A stretch of DNA of 64,000 nucleotides, taken from the NCBI GenBank assembly GCA_030063045.1, contig JAQSEB010000023.1, positions 682,001 through 746,000 on the forward strand. The letters run 5' to 3'. Below the pieces are notes generated by a model. It searched no databases. It worked only from the letters and a program-made list of their open reading frames with translations, and was not told the origin of the DNA. How positions within the stretch are numbered: the stretch's first letter is position 1; each line of letters begins with the position of its first letter. This document shows positions 1 through 11,362 of the stretch, piece after piece. The position numbers were made by a program, and so were the translations under genes. Source of the stretch: Pratylenchus scribneri (Eukaryota; Nematoda; Chromadorea; Rhabditida; Pratylenchidae).

Positions 1-470
1 CGGTCCTAGTTTTTTGGTAGAAATTACTGATTTCGTTTGGAAAAGTACATCAGAATGTACAAAAATGCATAAAATTGTCAATTAAGTCAGAAAAAATTAC
101 TGTCCTCGGAGCGGATTCGAACCCGAGACCTAAAGTTTGCAAAAGTTTAGGTCTGCTCTTTGGGTCGAAAATTTTCAAAATATTTTTTTTGATCAAGAAA
201 TGTTAAGTAGAATGGATAAAAATGAATTAAATTATCAATTAGGTCCGATAAAAATTAGTGTCCTCGGAGCGAATTCGAACTCGAGACCTAAAGTTTGCAA
301 AAATTAAGTTCCTCACTTTGGATCGAATTTTCAAAAACTTTTTTTTTGCGTAAAATTTTTTATAAAACCTAAACCTGGCTCTATTCTTAGTATAAAAGTA
401 CTACCAAGCCCGAAAAAATTATTGAACCTTGAGCGGATTCGAACCCGAGACCTAATTTTTTGAAATTCGA
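1..470 (-). repeat. B-box repeat cluster, three copies
   Basis: Three head-to-tail degenerate copies of the dispersed repeat, with B-box cores near 110-140, 265-292 and 422-452. On the minus strand each reads as GGTCTCGGGTTCGAATCCGC or close to it, which contains the tRNA-type B box GGTTCGAATCC. AT-rich spacers carry a shared motif around AGAATGTATAAAAATG. The stretch appears to be an intron of the ZNF622 gene that continues past the left edge. No coding sequence is seen here. Confidence 0.7.
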
Positions 471-504
471 AAATTTTAAAATTTAATTTATTTGGTTTTT
501 TAAG

Positions 505-1232
505 GACTGAAAATTGCGGAAGGCAAAACGTGCATATTTTGCAACAGTTCAAAGTTTTTAACGATTGATGCACTCCAAAAACATATGCGGGACAAAAATC
601 ATTGTGCCTTTCGAATTGATGAGAATGAAGAAGCAATTGTGGAATTCATGGACTTTTATGATTATAGCGATATGTATGATGAGGATGAGGATGGAACGGA
701 TTCACAAAATATCATATTATACGATGATGGTGGTTTCTTCCTGACACTTCCATCCGGCGCACGAATAGGTTTGTTCATTAGAGTAGAAATAATAAGAACT
801 TGAAGTTTTTTGGATAATATAAACTTAAGGTTTTTTGGATAATAAAAACTTAAGGTTTTTGGATAATAAAATTAGGTTTTTAAACATTTTTCACACTTAA
901 ATATTTGCAGGACATCGTTCATTAATGCGCTATTTCAAACAATCCTTGAAGCCGGTTGAATATGATGAATATGGGCAGATAAAAGATGTGCATAAGTTGA
1001 AGAAGAAACAAATTGGATTTACTGGATTTAATGGCGGTAAGAAAATGAATAACAATCAGCAGAACAAAATTTGATTTTAATTACAGATTTACAAACCGTA
1101 AAGCAAAGCGCACTTCAATTGGCCAAAAAGGACCGGACCTTTATGGAACAAAAAATACAATATCATCGACTTAAGCTGCAGAAGAACCACAATAAAATAT
1201 TCGTTTCCAAAGGGCGTAAAGATCAGATGTAA
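505..1232 (+). CDS. ZNF622: ZNF622/REI1-like 60S maturation factor, 5' partial
   Basis: C-terminal part of a cytoplasmic pre-60S maturation factor (Rei1/Reh1/ZNF622 family, which helps release late shuttling factors from the large subunit). Three exons: 505-768, 911-1036 and 1087-1232. The first encodes a C2H2-type finger (CIFC, then KHMRDKNHC), an acidic stretch (DMYDEDEDGTDS) and LPSGARIG, which joins to HRSLMRYFKQ across the first intron. This LPSG..IGHRSL..Y block is a family hallmark. The last exon is basic and ends KGRKDQM. Upstream exons with the earlier fingers lie outside the window. Intron 1 holds short TTAAGGTTTTTGGATAAT repeats. The family call is strong; exon ends were chosen by reading frame and GT/AG sites. 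Confidence 0.9.
785..900. repeat. Intronic TTAAGGTTTTT tandem repeat
   Basis: Three imperfect units of about 26 bp built on GGATAATAAAAACTTAAGG in a ZNF622 intron. The reverse complement of the same unit makes up the array at 56505-56665, and a short piece is at 63055-63105. Confidence 0.6.
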
Positions 1233-1561
1233 AGCCAGAATATAAATCCATTCTTCAATTTGATAACATTTTTGTTATTTGCTTAAAATAAATTTGTTTA
1301 AAAAATATTTATATTGACATTTTGAATCGCTTTTTTCATCCGTAAATGCGGATTTACATAATATTTATTATTTTTTCGTTACAATTTACGTTTCAAATGA
1401 ATGATTTCCTCATACATTCGCCTCCGAATATTGGATGGGAATGGTACGGAAAAAAGTTGACTTTAATCAAATCAATAATTAAAATTTATTCATTTCACAG
1501 CCATTTTAATGTGATTAAGTAAAACATTGAACAAAATTAGAAATTGTGAATAAATTGTTTT
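1233..1561. other. Intergenic, ZNF622 to RGL
   Basis: AT-rich. It holds a candidate polyadenylation signal (AATAAA near 1288) after ZNF622 and a TTTCACAG acceptor-like site near 1500 ahead of the RGL start. Nothing else is recognised. Confidence 0.4.
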
Positions 1562-4500
1562 ATGACCGCATCAAAATACTGGGGCGAAGAGAAATATCCA
1601 GATGCAATTTATTCGGTTTTTCTGAAGAAAGTTCGATACGTCTCGGTGCCCAACAATAACAATAATGTGGTTAGCATTTGTACATTATAATTTAAACTCA
1701 AAATTAATAACTAAATTAACCATAGAATTCACCAATAACATCAAATTTGGATGCGGACGATCATCTTCAATGGGAAACAATTCGGGAACGGGTGATAAAG
1801 GCGGGCACAACGCAGAGACTTGTGGTTTGTAATTTTAATGGAAATAAATATTAAAATCAAAATTTTATTTTAAGGAAAGTTTAATCGATTCCGAGGGACA
1901 ATTGGACTCCAGACATGTAATCAATAATTATTTAATTTTTCACAATGTCCATTTTTCAGTTCAACATTTTCTTCGCCACTTATCGAACATTTGCTCAACC
2001 AAGCGAAATACTTCAACTCATCATTGAATGGCACAATAACATTTCATCCAACAATCAATCATCTACAAATTCCGATCGAATTAAATGCACTTTAAGGTTT
2101 TTAAATAATTAAAATTATTTTAAAATTTATTAATTTTTTCAGCACAATAAAATCGATCACAATTTGTTGGTTGGAAATGTATCCAGAAGATTTTTATACA
2201 TTCTCATTGATTGGAGGCGAATCGCATGAACAAAATACTTTTGAATTCACGCTACTCGAAAATTTGATTGCATTCAGCAAGGCAAATAATTTGCATGATT
2301 TAAAACATAAGTCAAGGAAGCTGCGTGATAAATTCAAACAAGTCGCACAGAATGGTGGATTATCCGGTAAAAATTAATTAATTTTTTACATATTTTAATT
2401 TAATTTTCCAATCAATTTTAAGCTCAACTTCCATCAATTGCCGCAATTAGTTTCGCTCTGACCGGCTATGACCCAATGCAACAATCATTGACGACTGTAA
2501 ATAGAAACAATTCCCAACAATTTGAACTGTTGGAAAATGATGAGCGGTACGCGTTGATGTTGGCCGAAGCACAGTCCCGGGCACAAATGTTTGACATTGC
2601 CTGCGACAATGTACCACAAATTGCTGAACAGCTGACATTTTGGGATGCGCTACTTTTTCGTGATTTAAAACCGTATCAATGCCAGGTTGAATTAATTAAT
2701 TAAATTTATTTAATATTTCCGCATTTAACCAGGGTTCAATATGGGGAAAGAGGAATAAACATCGGCAACCGGAATTGGTCTACAGTGTTCGGGCAACAAT
2801 CGATCAGGTCTGATTTTATTTAATTTAAATAAATAGCACAACGATTTGATATTCAATAGAATGTATAAATAATAAATAAAATGACAATTAAGTGAGAAAT
2901 AAAATTATATTGTCCTCGGAGAGGATTCGAACCCGAGACCTAAATGTTGAAAAAGTAAAGTCCCATTTTTGAGTCGAAAATTTTCAAAATAAAATTTTTT
3001 TGGTCGAGAAATATATAGTAAAAATGCATAAAAGTGACAACCGAGTTCGAAAAAATACCTTCCTCTGAGCGGGTTCGAACCCTAGACCTCAAAATTTTAC
3101 AAACGGTCCCTCTTTAGGTCGAAAATTTTCAAAATTTTTAAAAAAAATCTTCTTTATAAATGGAATTTTGATATTTTTTAGTTTAATGCCGTTTGCCAGA
3201 GGGTGATGACCAGCGTTGTTCTTCCCGAATTTCCTCCTCAATTACGTGCCAGAATAATCGAAAAATGGATTCACATTGCAAAGGTTTGAACATTATTTTT
3301 ACTCACTTTTTAATTACAATTTTAGGAACTCCGAATCCTAAATAATTATTCATCACTTAAAGCAATAATTTCAAGTTTGCAAGCAGAGCCTGTGTATCGT
3401 CTCAAAAACACTTGGTCCTTTGTTACAAAGTAAATTTTTTGGCAATTTTATTTGAATTTATTTACAAATTTTGAAGAACTCCAATGGTCATGTTCAATGA
3501 ATTGTCCGCTTTATTGGATCAAAATTCTGAAAATTCGCATCAAAATGGACGCACCAATCATTTTTTGAGTCCAACAGCTGCCGAAGACACTGTGAAGATC
3601 TCGCCAAAGAAATCTCCGATGGGCAATAATTGTAGACGCACAAAAAGTGATATAAATATTGCGCTGGAAACACAGGGGAATGTACCATATTTGGGGACGA
3701 TCATAACCGAACTGCAAATGGTGGATCAGGTTAGAACTTTCCGGAATAAAAAATCAATAATAAATTCAATTTAATTATTTAGGCTTATCCGGATAAAACG
3801 GACGAAGGATTGATCAATTTTGAAAAGCGACGTCAAGAATTTGAAATTTTGGCAAAATTACGGTAAATTTAACAAACATTTTTTTATTCCGTTTTGCTTT
3901 CAAGGCTTTACCAATCCGCTGCCAGGGCTTATTCAATTCCAATGGATCAGGCATTTTGTGTTTGGTTCAATTTTCTTCCTGCTTTGGATGAAAAAGATTG
4001 GTTCGTCGTTTTTGCTTTTATTCTTTTCAAATTCTTAATTAAAGCTTTATTCGTTCCATTGAAATTGAACCGAATGGTGCAAATGGCCAAACAACTCCAA
4101 ATAATCGACGAAAAATGGGCGGCGAAGGGATGGCAAAAATAAATTCACTTAGCAAAATATTTTCTGGGTTGAGCAGTAGCAGCGGGAATTCCGGCCAAAA
4201 GGAGGCAAACAATCATCAACAACAATTAGGGAATTCATCATTCTTTTCGGCCGATGAGCAACATTCCTTTTTAGGGACTCCAGAAAAAGGTGAATTTTCC
4301 GTACACTTGTCCATGTTAAAAATTTTATTAAAATTATTGTTATTTGACCTGAAATTAAGTGTATTTGTTTAAAAATGAATAAAAGTCACAATCAACCCGA
4401 AAAAAAATTATTGGACCCGGAGCGGGCTCGAACCCGAGACCTAAATTATTCAAGTAAAAAGGTCTCACCACTGGGTTAATTCCTAAAAAATTTCTGATGA

Positions 4501-6562
4501 AATTTTATTTTATCAGCCTAAACCTATATTAAACCAAATTTTAAAAATTAAATTTAAATGCTAAATTTTTTTTAGATAAACGCAGCTCATTTGGTGCTTG
4601 CAGCATTGATCGATCGCCATTTGAGTCATCAAAATCGAATACAAAATTGACAACTGCAGCAGCCGAAAAGCCACCAAAAGGGCAGCGAAGTCGGAGTCAA
4701 GGAGCGAAGAAGGAAAATCGATGCAAGCAACAAAATATAACGCCAAAAGGGCTGCAGCGTTCTTCAAATGATGACAGCGAGGCGGGAAGCTCATTTATTG
4801 GTCATTTATCAAAAATTATTCCATAAAATATCATTTTAAATTTAAGGAAGTGAATTCAGCCCAACAAAACCATCAAATTTGCGGTTGACTCAAATCAAAA
4901 ATGGGAGCGATGAACCGGATTTTTTGTTTGGGCCAAGAATTGCTGCCACCACTAGACCCACCAATTTGGAATGTTTGGTATGTTTGTTGAGATAAGAAAG
5001 GAAAAAATCATTGATAAAATTAGCGGGTTTAGGCCACATATTTTTAGGTCAAATGACTTTTCTCCTTAAATCAAAAATATAATATATAAAAATGAATAAA
5101 AGCGAGAATCAAGTTCGAAAAAAATTATTGTCCTCTGAGCGGGTTCGAACCCGAGACCTTAAATATTACAGAATTAAAGGTTTCCCCTTTAGGTCAAAAA
5201 AGTTTCAAGAAAGTTTTTGGGCTGGAAATTTATAAAAGACTTAAAAAATGATAAATAAATCCAAAAAAAATATTGTCCTCCGAGCGGGTTCGAACCCATG
5301 ACCCCAAATATTTTAGTGTCCTCTCGGATTTTCAAAAATTTTTTGGTGCATTTTTCTTTCTAAAACCATAACCAAACTAAACCTAATTAACATTGATATT
5401 TAAGGAAAGTGCCGACTCACCATCCGCCGACCATTTTCAAACATTTCACTCTTCTTCCGCCTCATCTTCCTTTGGTCGTCCCCAAATGCTTATTGATCAT
5501 CAAGCCAATGGACAGGGAATTGGCTCGCAGAAAGAAATTTTGGAAAGGATCAAACATTTTCAGGTAAATTTATTTTAATTTCGATTATAAAAATTTATTT
5601 TTGAAGAAATCCACCAGTTCATCCTCATCCCGATCTTCCATGGGAGGGAATAATGGACAAAAATCATTTGGCGGTGCTTCGCCCTCCTCGATTTCAGTGA
5701 GCAATTGCCCAAGGGAAGAGCAGAATTTCCATTTGATTCGAGTCGGTTTGGACGCGCTGGTTGAGAAGGAGCATCATGAAGCAGTGACAACAAATTATAA
5801 GGCAAGTGATGGTTCAAGTTTTCCTATACAACCCATAAACTGTATACAAACCGTTTAATACCCTTTAATTGTTGACCAAACCAAAATGGGTTTAAACCGT
5901 TTAATACCCTTTAATTGTTGACCAAACCAAAATGGTTTAAACCGTTTAATTCCCTTTAATTGTTGACCAAACCAAAATGGGTTTAAACCGTTTAATTCCC
6001 TTTAATTGTTGACCAAACCATAACAAATTATATACCATTCAATGCGTCTTGACCAGCCTCTATCCAATTTTGGGTTTTGGGTATATTTGGTTTTGTGAAT
6101 GTAGGATAAACCCCTCACTCTTAAAACATTATAATTATTTTGAATTTTAGTAAAATAAATATTTCGTTCAATTTTAGTGCATTAAAGTGATAAATGGCGA
6201 TCGAATGCCTCAACTGATTCAACGAGCGCTGGAAAAGCATTTGATTGACCCGAATGAGAGTCCAAACTATTGCCTGGTTCAATTGTTACCGGATGGAGGT
6301 GAATTAAAATATTTTTGTGCTTTTAATCATAATTTAATGCTATTTAGGTGAACTCCGTTTCCCGGATCATTGCAATCCATTTTATGCGGTTGCCCCCGAC
6401 CCAACTTCGCCAATGTTGAATTGTGTTTTGAAGAAGCGAGTGGATTGCCAAATAACATCAAATCCACATTCGGATCATAATAATACGTCAATGGAGCAGA
6501 CGAAGAAAATGAACAAACAAAAACGGAACAATTTACTCAGATGGAGTAGTGGATTTTTGTAA
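1562..6562 (+). CDS. rgl-1: Ral guanine nucleotide exchange factor (RalGDS/RGL family)
   Basis: Multi-exon GEF predicted to load GTP on Ral downstream of Ras. It starts at an ATG at 1562 ([18 protein letters not shown]). The N-terminal REM/RasGEFN module lies in exons about 1740-2365 ([33 protein letters not shown]). The CDC25 catalytic domain spans about 2570-4000, with [42 protein letters not shown] and [14 protein letters not shown], all typical of RalGDS. A long serine- and lysine-rich linker (4560-5680) follows. The last exons encode a Ras-association domain ([57 protein letters not shown]), and the protein ends WSSGFL. Introns carry five B-box repeats and one minisatellite element. Exact boundaries of the linker exons are less certain than those of the domains. 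Confidence 0.9.
2850..3170 (-). repeat. B-box repeat, two copies
   Basis: Two tandem copies in an RGL intron, with cores near 2912-2942 and 3068-3092 (TTCGAACCCGAGACC on the plus strand, so the B box is on minus). Spacers share the GTATAAAA and ATTTTCAAAAT motifs of the family. Confidence 0.7.
4350..4510 (-). repeat. B-box repeat, one copy
   Basis: Single copy in an RGL intron; core near 4418-4442 (GGGCTCGAACCCGAGACC). Confidence 0.7.
5035..5370 (-). repeat. B-box repeat, two copies
   Basis: Two tandem copies in an RGL intron, with cores near 5138-5160 and 5282-5303. The spacing of about 145 bp matches that of other tandem pairs in the window. Confidence 0.7.
5818..6125 (+). mobile_element. 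Minisatellite-bearing element, RGL intron
   Basis: About three and a half 46-bp units (core GTTTAATACCCTTTAATTG, then TTGACCAAACCAAAATGGG). They are followed by the conserved right part (ATAACAAATTATATACCATT, then TTGACCAG.CTCTATCCAAT) and the end motif TAGGATAAACC near 6102. The left end is truncated or diverged. Confidence 0.7.
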
Positions 6563-7066
6563 ATTTTTACTCACATTTTTACGAATTTTTTGTGATGATT
6601 CCAAAAACCAAAACCACTAAATTTTCTGTCTTTCCCATAATAATATTAATATTTTCTCCTCCTTTCATACAACAAATTCAAAGCCTTTCTTTTGCCATCC
6701 AAACATTTTTTTTATGAATTTTGTCTCAAATAATAATTCTTTGTATGGAATTTTGTGAACTCTCAAATAACATCACATATTTATATTTTTTTTTATTGAT
6801 TTTGTGTGTGAAAGAAAGCTACTTATAAATTTATTTAAATAAATATTTTATAAAGCAATAAATTTTCTTCCAATTTATATTTATTTTTAATGATAAAAAA
6901 TCAATATTTTAATGGCAGTTTTTTCTCCGTTTAAAACCATTTAAAAATACATTTTTAGCCACAGGGATTAAACAGAAATATTTCACGTAAGCAACAATCC
7001 CCAAAATTTCACGGCGGCATTTCTACGTACCAATTATTTCCTACACTGTTGCCAACAATCAGGAAA
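6563..7066. other. Intergenic, RGL to small ORF
   Basis: Probable RGL 3' untranslated region with AATAAA-like signals near 6840-6865, then AT-rich sequence. No gene or repeat family is recognised. Confidence 0.35.
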
Positions 7067-7225
7067 ATGGCCAAGTCAATCTGCTCTGCCGGCCTCCGCT
7101 TCCTTTCGCGCACAAACAAACATCAATGGTGTGCCCCAAATTACATCCGTCGTCGTCGAATCAAAAGTTTTCTTCATCAAGTCGTCAAGGAAACAACAAC
7201 ACATTTTGCCGTGTTCGGCGTATAA
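7067..7225 (+). CDS. Possible small basic protein, 52 codons
   Basis: Open frame of 52 codons beginning MAKSICSAGLRFLSRTNK, with an Arg run (YIRRRR), ending FAVFGV. The N-terminus is basic with Ser/Leu, which could suit a mitochondrial presequence. It is locally GC-richer than its flanks, as exons here are. I do not recognise the protein, and it could instead be the first exon of something unresolved or a chance ORF. It lies between RGL and the G alpha gene. Confidence 0.25.
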   Translation: MAKSICSAGLRFLSRTNKHQWCAPNYIRRRRIKSFLHQVVKETTTHFAVFGV

Positions 7226-7486
7226 AGGGTAATTTACCTACATTTTTATTGAAAGCATTGGGCACCCACCACCTGTGTGCCGTGCCCCACTATAAATCCA
7301 TTTATTTTACTCAATTTTGCAAACAACAAAATTCTCCATTATTGATTTTAACATAAAAATTACTTTAAAATCCCATGGGAATTGACATTTTGACAGATTT
7401 ATTGAAATCATTAAAAACCCATTGATAAAATACTTCCATTCTACGGTTAAAAATTTTACAAAAAATTAATGAAAAAAATTCTGAAA

Positions 7487-10125
7487 ATGGGAAATTGTAA
7501 TACGAATGGGCCAAATGATAAAAGGTAAATAATCCATTTAAAAAATTGAGATATATCATTTACAAACTAAATATACCTAAAATTGGATAGAGCTGGTCAA
7601 GACTCATTGAATGGTATATAATTTGTTATGGTTTGGTCAACAAGGTATTAAACGGTTTTAAACCCTACTAGAATTGGTTAAACCCAAACCAAAACATAGT
7701 CAAATTATGCGTCTTGATGAGATATAATTTTCTACAACAAATTAAATACTATCCTTTAAAAATTGGGATTAAATTAATCATTTCAAAAATGTATAATTTT
7801 TCCATATTTTTATAGTCAATCCGAGATGAACAGTCAAATACAGCGCCAAATTGAGCAGGACAAGAAGGCGAATGAATCCATTATAAAGCTGCTTCTCCTT
7901 GGCGCAGGTGAAAGCGGAAAAAGCACAGGTAGAGAAGGGAGGAAATGAAGGGATTAATTTGTTATTTTTAGTGTTGAAGCAAATGAAAATAATTCATGAC
8001 AATGGATTTTCAAATGATGATTTGCTTGCCAAAAAGAATCTTGTCTACGGCAATGCCATTCAAGCAATGTTCTTCATTCTTAGGCAAGTTTCACACATTG
8101 AAGCGACGAGCGACCCAAATTGACGCAAACGCTTATAACTCATTAAGGACTGAACCAATTTTGATAATTTTGGTATCAAATTAAAGAGCAGACTTTTGGC
8201 TATCAAATGATATTAATTTTATTTAAATTGGTTCAAAAATTGAAAAGTTATGACCAAAAGACCACAAGAAAAGCCTTTAATATTGATTAGCGAAATTTTC
8301 GATGGTTTTTTGGTCACAGCTCCAACAATTCTAAACCAATTTAAATAAAATTAATATCATTTGATAGCCAAAAATTTGCTCTTTAATTTGATACTAAATT
8401 ATCAAAATTGGTTTATTTCATGATGAGTTATTTTAAACGGCGCCAGTAGAGACTTCCCGATTATATGCCAATTTATTTTCCATAATATTTATCAAATTTC
8501 AGTGGAATGCACAAACTCAAATTGGCATTCGCTTCTCAAGCCTGTCAAGTAAGTTAAAAGCAATTAAATCGTCCATATATTTGTTATTTTTCAGGAACAT
8601 TGCCGTCTAATTCATGCGATAATGGCCAAACATGCCGAAACCGAGCCACTCCGAGAACATGTTTATATTGCCCTAAAGGAACTTTGGATGGACAAAGGCG
8701 TTCAGGTGTCCACCCTTGGGGCTATTTATCAAAGATTTTACCAAAAAATAATTTTTTTGAAAATTTCCGACCCAATAAGAGCCCTCCACTTTTTAAAATT
8801 TAGGTCTCAGGTTCGAACCCGCTCCGGGTCCAATAATTTTTTTGGACTCGATTGTAATTTTTATACATTCTACAATAATTTGGAACAAAAATTTCGAACA
8901 AATTTATCAAATTCAACTTTATTTTAGGCTGCAATGACCAGAAAAAGTGAATTCTATGTTCCCGATTGCGCTCAACAGTAAATTTTCAAAAATATTTCAC
9001 AAATTCAAACATTTCTTTTTTTAGTTTTTTGGACTCTCTTGATCGGTAATAAAATTTTTTTTAATAATTCCGAAAATTCAATTCAAACAGCGTAAACGAT
9101 CCAAAATACATTCCAACAACCCAGGTAGAAAAAATGCAAAAAATTTAATTCAATTTTTTTCAAGGACATTCTCTTCCTTCGAGTCGCCACAATGGGCGTC
9201 ATTGAGGTAAACTAAAATTTTTATTCAAATACAAGTCCAAATTTTAAGGTCACATTTTCAATAAAGGACAAAACTTGGAGGTAAATTCCACCTTTCAAAA
9301 TTAGTTGGTCAATATCGCTTTCTAGAGTTTTTGATGTGGGTGGGCAACGTTCACAAAGGAAAAAATGGATTCATTGTTTTGACGATGTTCGAGCGTTGAT
9401 ATTCGTTACAGGTAGATTTATTTTAAATAATTTAAGTCAATCCTACCAAAATCTTTAAAGAGAGCTATAAACTTTAACTTACCCTACAAATTACAATCGA
9501 AATTACAAATTACAATTTGGGGCAATTACAATTTGGGGCAATTACAATTTAGTGCCGGAAAAAACTGATTTTTAAATTAATGACTCCATATTAATTCAGC
9601 AATGAGCGAATTTGATCAAGTTTTGATGGAGGATGGGACTACGGTAAATCTGAGGAACACTTTAAATATTTATTGAATTTTAAATTCAGAATCGATTGCA
9701 GGAATCGCTGCAATTATTCAAGCAAGTCTGCAACAACAAATATTTCATTGAGACATCCGTAAGCCAATTTTTAATTAGTTTCCGAATTTAAATTTATTTT
9801 CAGATTATCCTATTTCTGAATAAGAAGGATTTATTCGCCGAGAAAATGAACCAGGGAAGATCGTTGCGGATTGCATTCAAAGAATTCAACGGGCCGGACA
9901 CATATGAAGCCAGTTCAAAATATATTGAGAAGAAATTTTTTATGGCCAATGAAGTCCCGAATAAAAGCATTTATTGCCATCATACGTGCGCTACGGACAC
10001 AAAACAAGTTGGAAAATTTAAATATTAAAATTAAATAATTTAATTAATTTTAGGTTCAATTTGTGCTGGATTCGACACTGGATGTGATTTTGTCCTCCAA
10101 ATTGAAGGGATGTGGCCTCTATTAG
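7487..10125 (+). CDS. Heterotrimeric G protein alpha subunit, Gi/o-like
   Basis: GTP-binding alpha subunit at the inner plasma membrane. Exon 1 (7487-7524) encodes [12 protein letters not shown], with Gly2 and Cys4 for myristoylation and palmitoylation. Exon 2 carries the P-loop GAGESGKST. Later exons give the switch I region ([11 protein letters not shown], keeping the Arg and the Mg-binding Thr), switch II DVGGQ, NKKD and TCATDT. The C-terminus is KLKGCGLY, whose Cys at -4 is the pertussis-toxin site of Gi/o. About thirteen exons are seen. The intron at 8084 uses a GC donor (GCAAGT). Switch I has Ala and Met where most family members have Lys-Thr-Thr. Introns hold a single-unit minisatellite element, a foldback element and one B-box repeat. 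Confidence 0.93.
7560..7740 (-). mobile_element. Minisatellite-bearing element, single-unit copy
   Basis: Reverse-oriented copy in G alpha intron 1, with AATATACC.AAAATTGGATAG, TGGTATATAATTTGTTATGG, one decayed repeat unit and GCGTCTTGATGAGAT. It has the element's flanking modules but essentially no expansion. Confidence 0.65.
8127..8445. mobile_element. Foldback (long inverted repeat) element, copy 1
   Basis: Inverted arms of about 130 bp each. The left arm reads ATAACTCATTAAGGACTG, AATTAAAGAGCAGA, then TTTGGCTATCAAATGATATT. The right arm is its near reverse complement, ending ATGAGTTATTTTAAACGGC. The centre is about 50 bp. It sits in a G alpha intron, and a second copy is at 16760-17078. 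There is no ORF, so it is MITE-like. Confidence 0.75.
8740..8925 (+). repeat. B-box repeat, one copy
   Basis: Plus-strand copy in a G alpha intron with core TAGGTCTCAGGTTCGAACCC near 8800-8820, followed by GTCCAATAATTTTTTTGGAC. Confidence 0.7.
9475..9560. repeat. CAATTACAATTTGGGG tandem repeat
   Basis: About four units of a 15-16 bp motif (GGCAATTACAATTTGGG) in a G alpha intron. The same motif builds the array at the right end of the window. Confidence 0.6.
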
Positions 10126-10473
10126 AGCCAAAATTAATTGATTTTTTAAATTAAACCCACCATATTTGTGTCATTTTCATTTTATTCAATGTTAATTTAA
10201 TCATGAATTTGTATAAATTTTAGTTTTTCTTTTTTTTTTAATATCTATACCAATTGGAATTTCATATCCAATCAATTTTATTGAAAAAATACTTGGAATT
10301 ATAAAATAATTAATTTTGAGGGAATTTTGAGGAATTTGATTAAATTTCACCAAAAAAATATTATAAGCAACCATGCGGGTTCGAACTCACGACCATATTT
10401 TTAGGATATTCTCACTCAAATTTCTTAAAAAAAATATCTAAAATATTTTTTTCAAGGACCTAACTGATTAATA
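10126..10473. other. Intergenic, G alpha to BLOC1S1
   Basis: AT-rich sequence. Near 10375-10393 is a decayed B-box-like core (CGGGTTCGAACTCACGACC). A TTTTTTTCAAGG acceptor-like site precedes BLOC1S1 at about 10448. Confidence 0.4.
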
Positions 10474-11255
10474 ATGAACCCGAATCATCCACCAACAAAT
10501 ATCCTCTCAACGATGGTGAAGGAGCATGTGGCCAAACAAAGTATTGGAAAGGAAATGCAAGGTTCAATCAAATTAATTCCTAGCCAAAATTAACAACTAA
10601 AATTTTATGCAGAAAAGCGTAAAAATGAGGCAATTGTGGCCGCACATGCATTGACCGAAGCCATGGTTGAACATTTAAATGGAAGGTTAGTTATCGTGAA
10701 TTTATTTAAATTTGTAATAAATGCCAAACATGGTTCAGTAGTTCATCCCAGAACCATAAACCCCTTTACCCATTTGATAGAATCTCATCAGCAGGACACA
10801 TCATTTGTTTATTTAGGCTTGGATTTAACCAAATCTAACTTATTTTTTGAACCATTAAACCAAAATGGGTTTAAACCGTTTGACCAGCTCTATCCAATTT
10901 TGGGTATTATATATGGTTTGGGAATATAGGACAAAACCCGCCTTAAATTCTCTAAATTAAATACTGACCATCAATTTCAAGAATATCCTGCGCCTACAAT
11001 AACCAAAAAAGGCTGGACGTGGAATGCAAAAAATTGGAAAGCAATGGGGCGGAGCTGGCAAAACACGCCGAACAATGGATTGAGCTGGTGGAACAAATGA
11101 ACAAAACACTCAAAGTAATTTTAACCCAAATTTATTTAATCTCAAAATGATTTTTTTAGGAAATTGGTGACATCGAAAATTGGTCAAAAACAATTGAAAA
11201 TGATGTGCAATTTATTTCGAGCAAATTGGAACAAATTCACAGAAATACAATTTAA
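10474..11255 (+). CDS. BLOC1S1: BLOC-1 subunit 1 (BLOS1/GCN5L1)
   Basis: Small helical subunit of BLOC-1 and BORC, which act in lysosome-related organelle biogenesis and lysosome positioning. Four exons. The first gives ILSTMVKEHVAKQSIGKEMQ, the second EKRKNEAIVAAHALTEAMVEHLN, the third a Q/K-rich helix with AELAKHAEQWIELVEQMNKTLK, and the last EIGDIENWSKTIENDVQFISSKLE. The EIGDIENW block and ALTEAMVEHLN are close to the animal family consensus. Length is normal for the family (about 120 residues). Intron 2 contains a minisatellite-element remnant. The gene converges on PYM, with the stop codons about 107 nt apart. Confidence 0.92.
10725..10935 (+). mobile_element. Minisatellite-bearing element, remnant
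   Basis: Inside the BLOC1S1 intron: CAGGACACATCATTTGTTTA, GAACCATTAAACCAAAATGGG, a truncated unit, GACCAGCTCTATCCAATTTTG and AGGACAAAACCC. The array is collapsed to less than one unit. Confidence 0.6.
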
Positions 11256-11362
11256 TGAATTAAATGTTTAATTGAGAGGCAGATTTTGTGAATGAATGAA
11301 GAAAAAGAAGAATTGATGACAAATTATGAAAGAATTTTATGAATTTTTATATAATTTTTGGT

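Noticed and set aside
5840..6020. 46-bp repeat run considered as a CRISPR-like array
   Set aside because: Units are directly tandem with no unique spacers, sit in a eukaryotic intron and recur at many loci, so this is a minisatellite.
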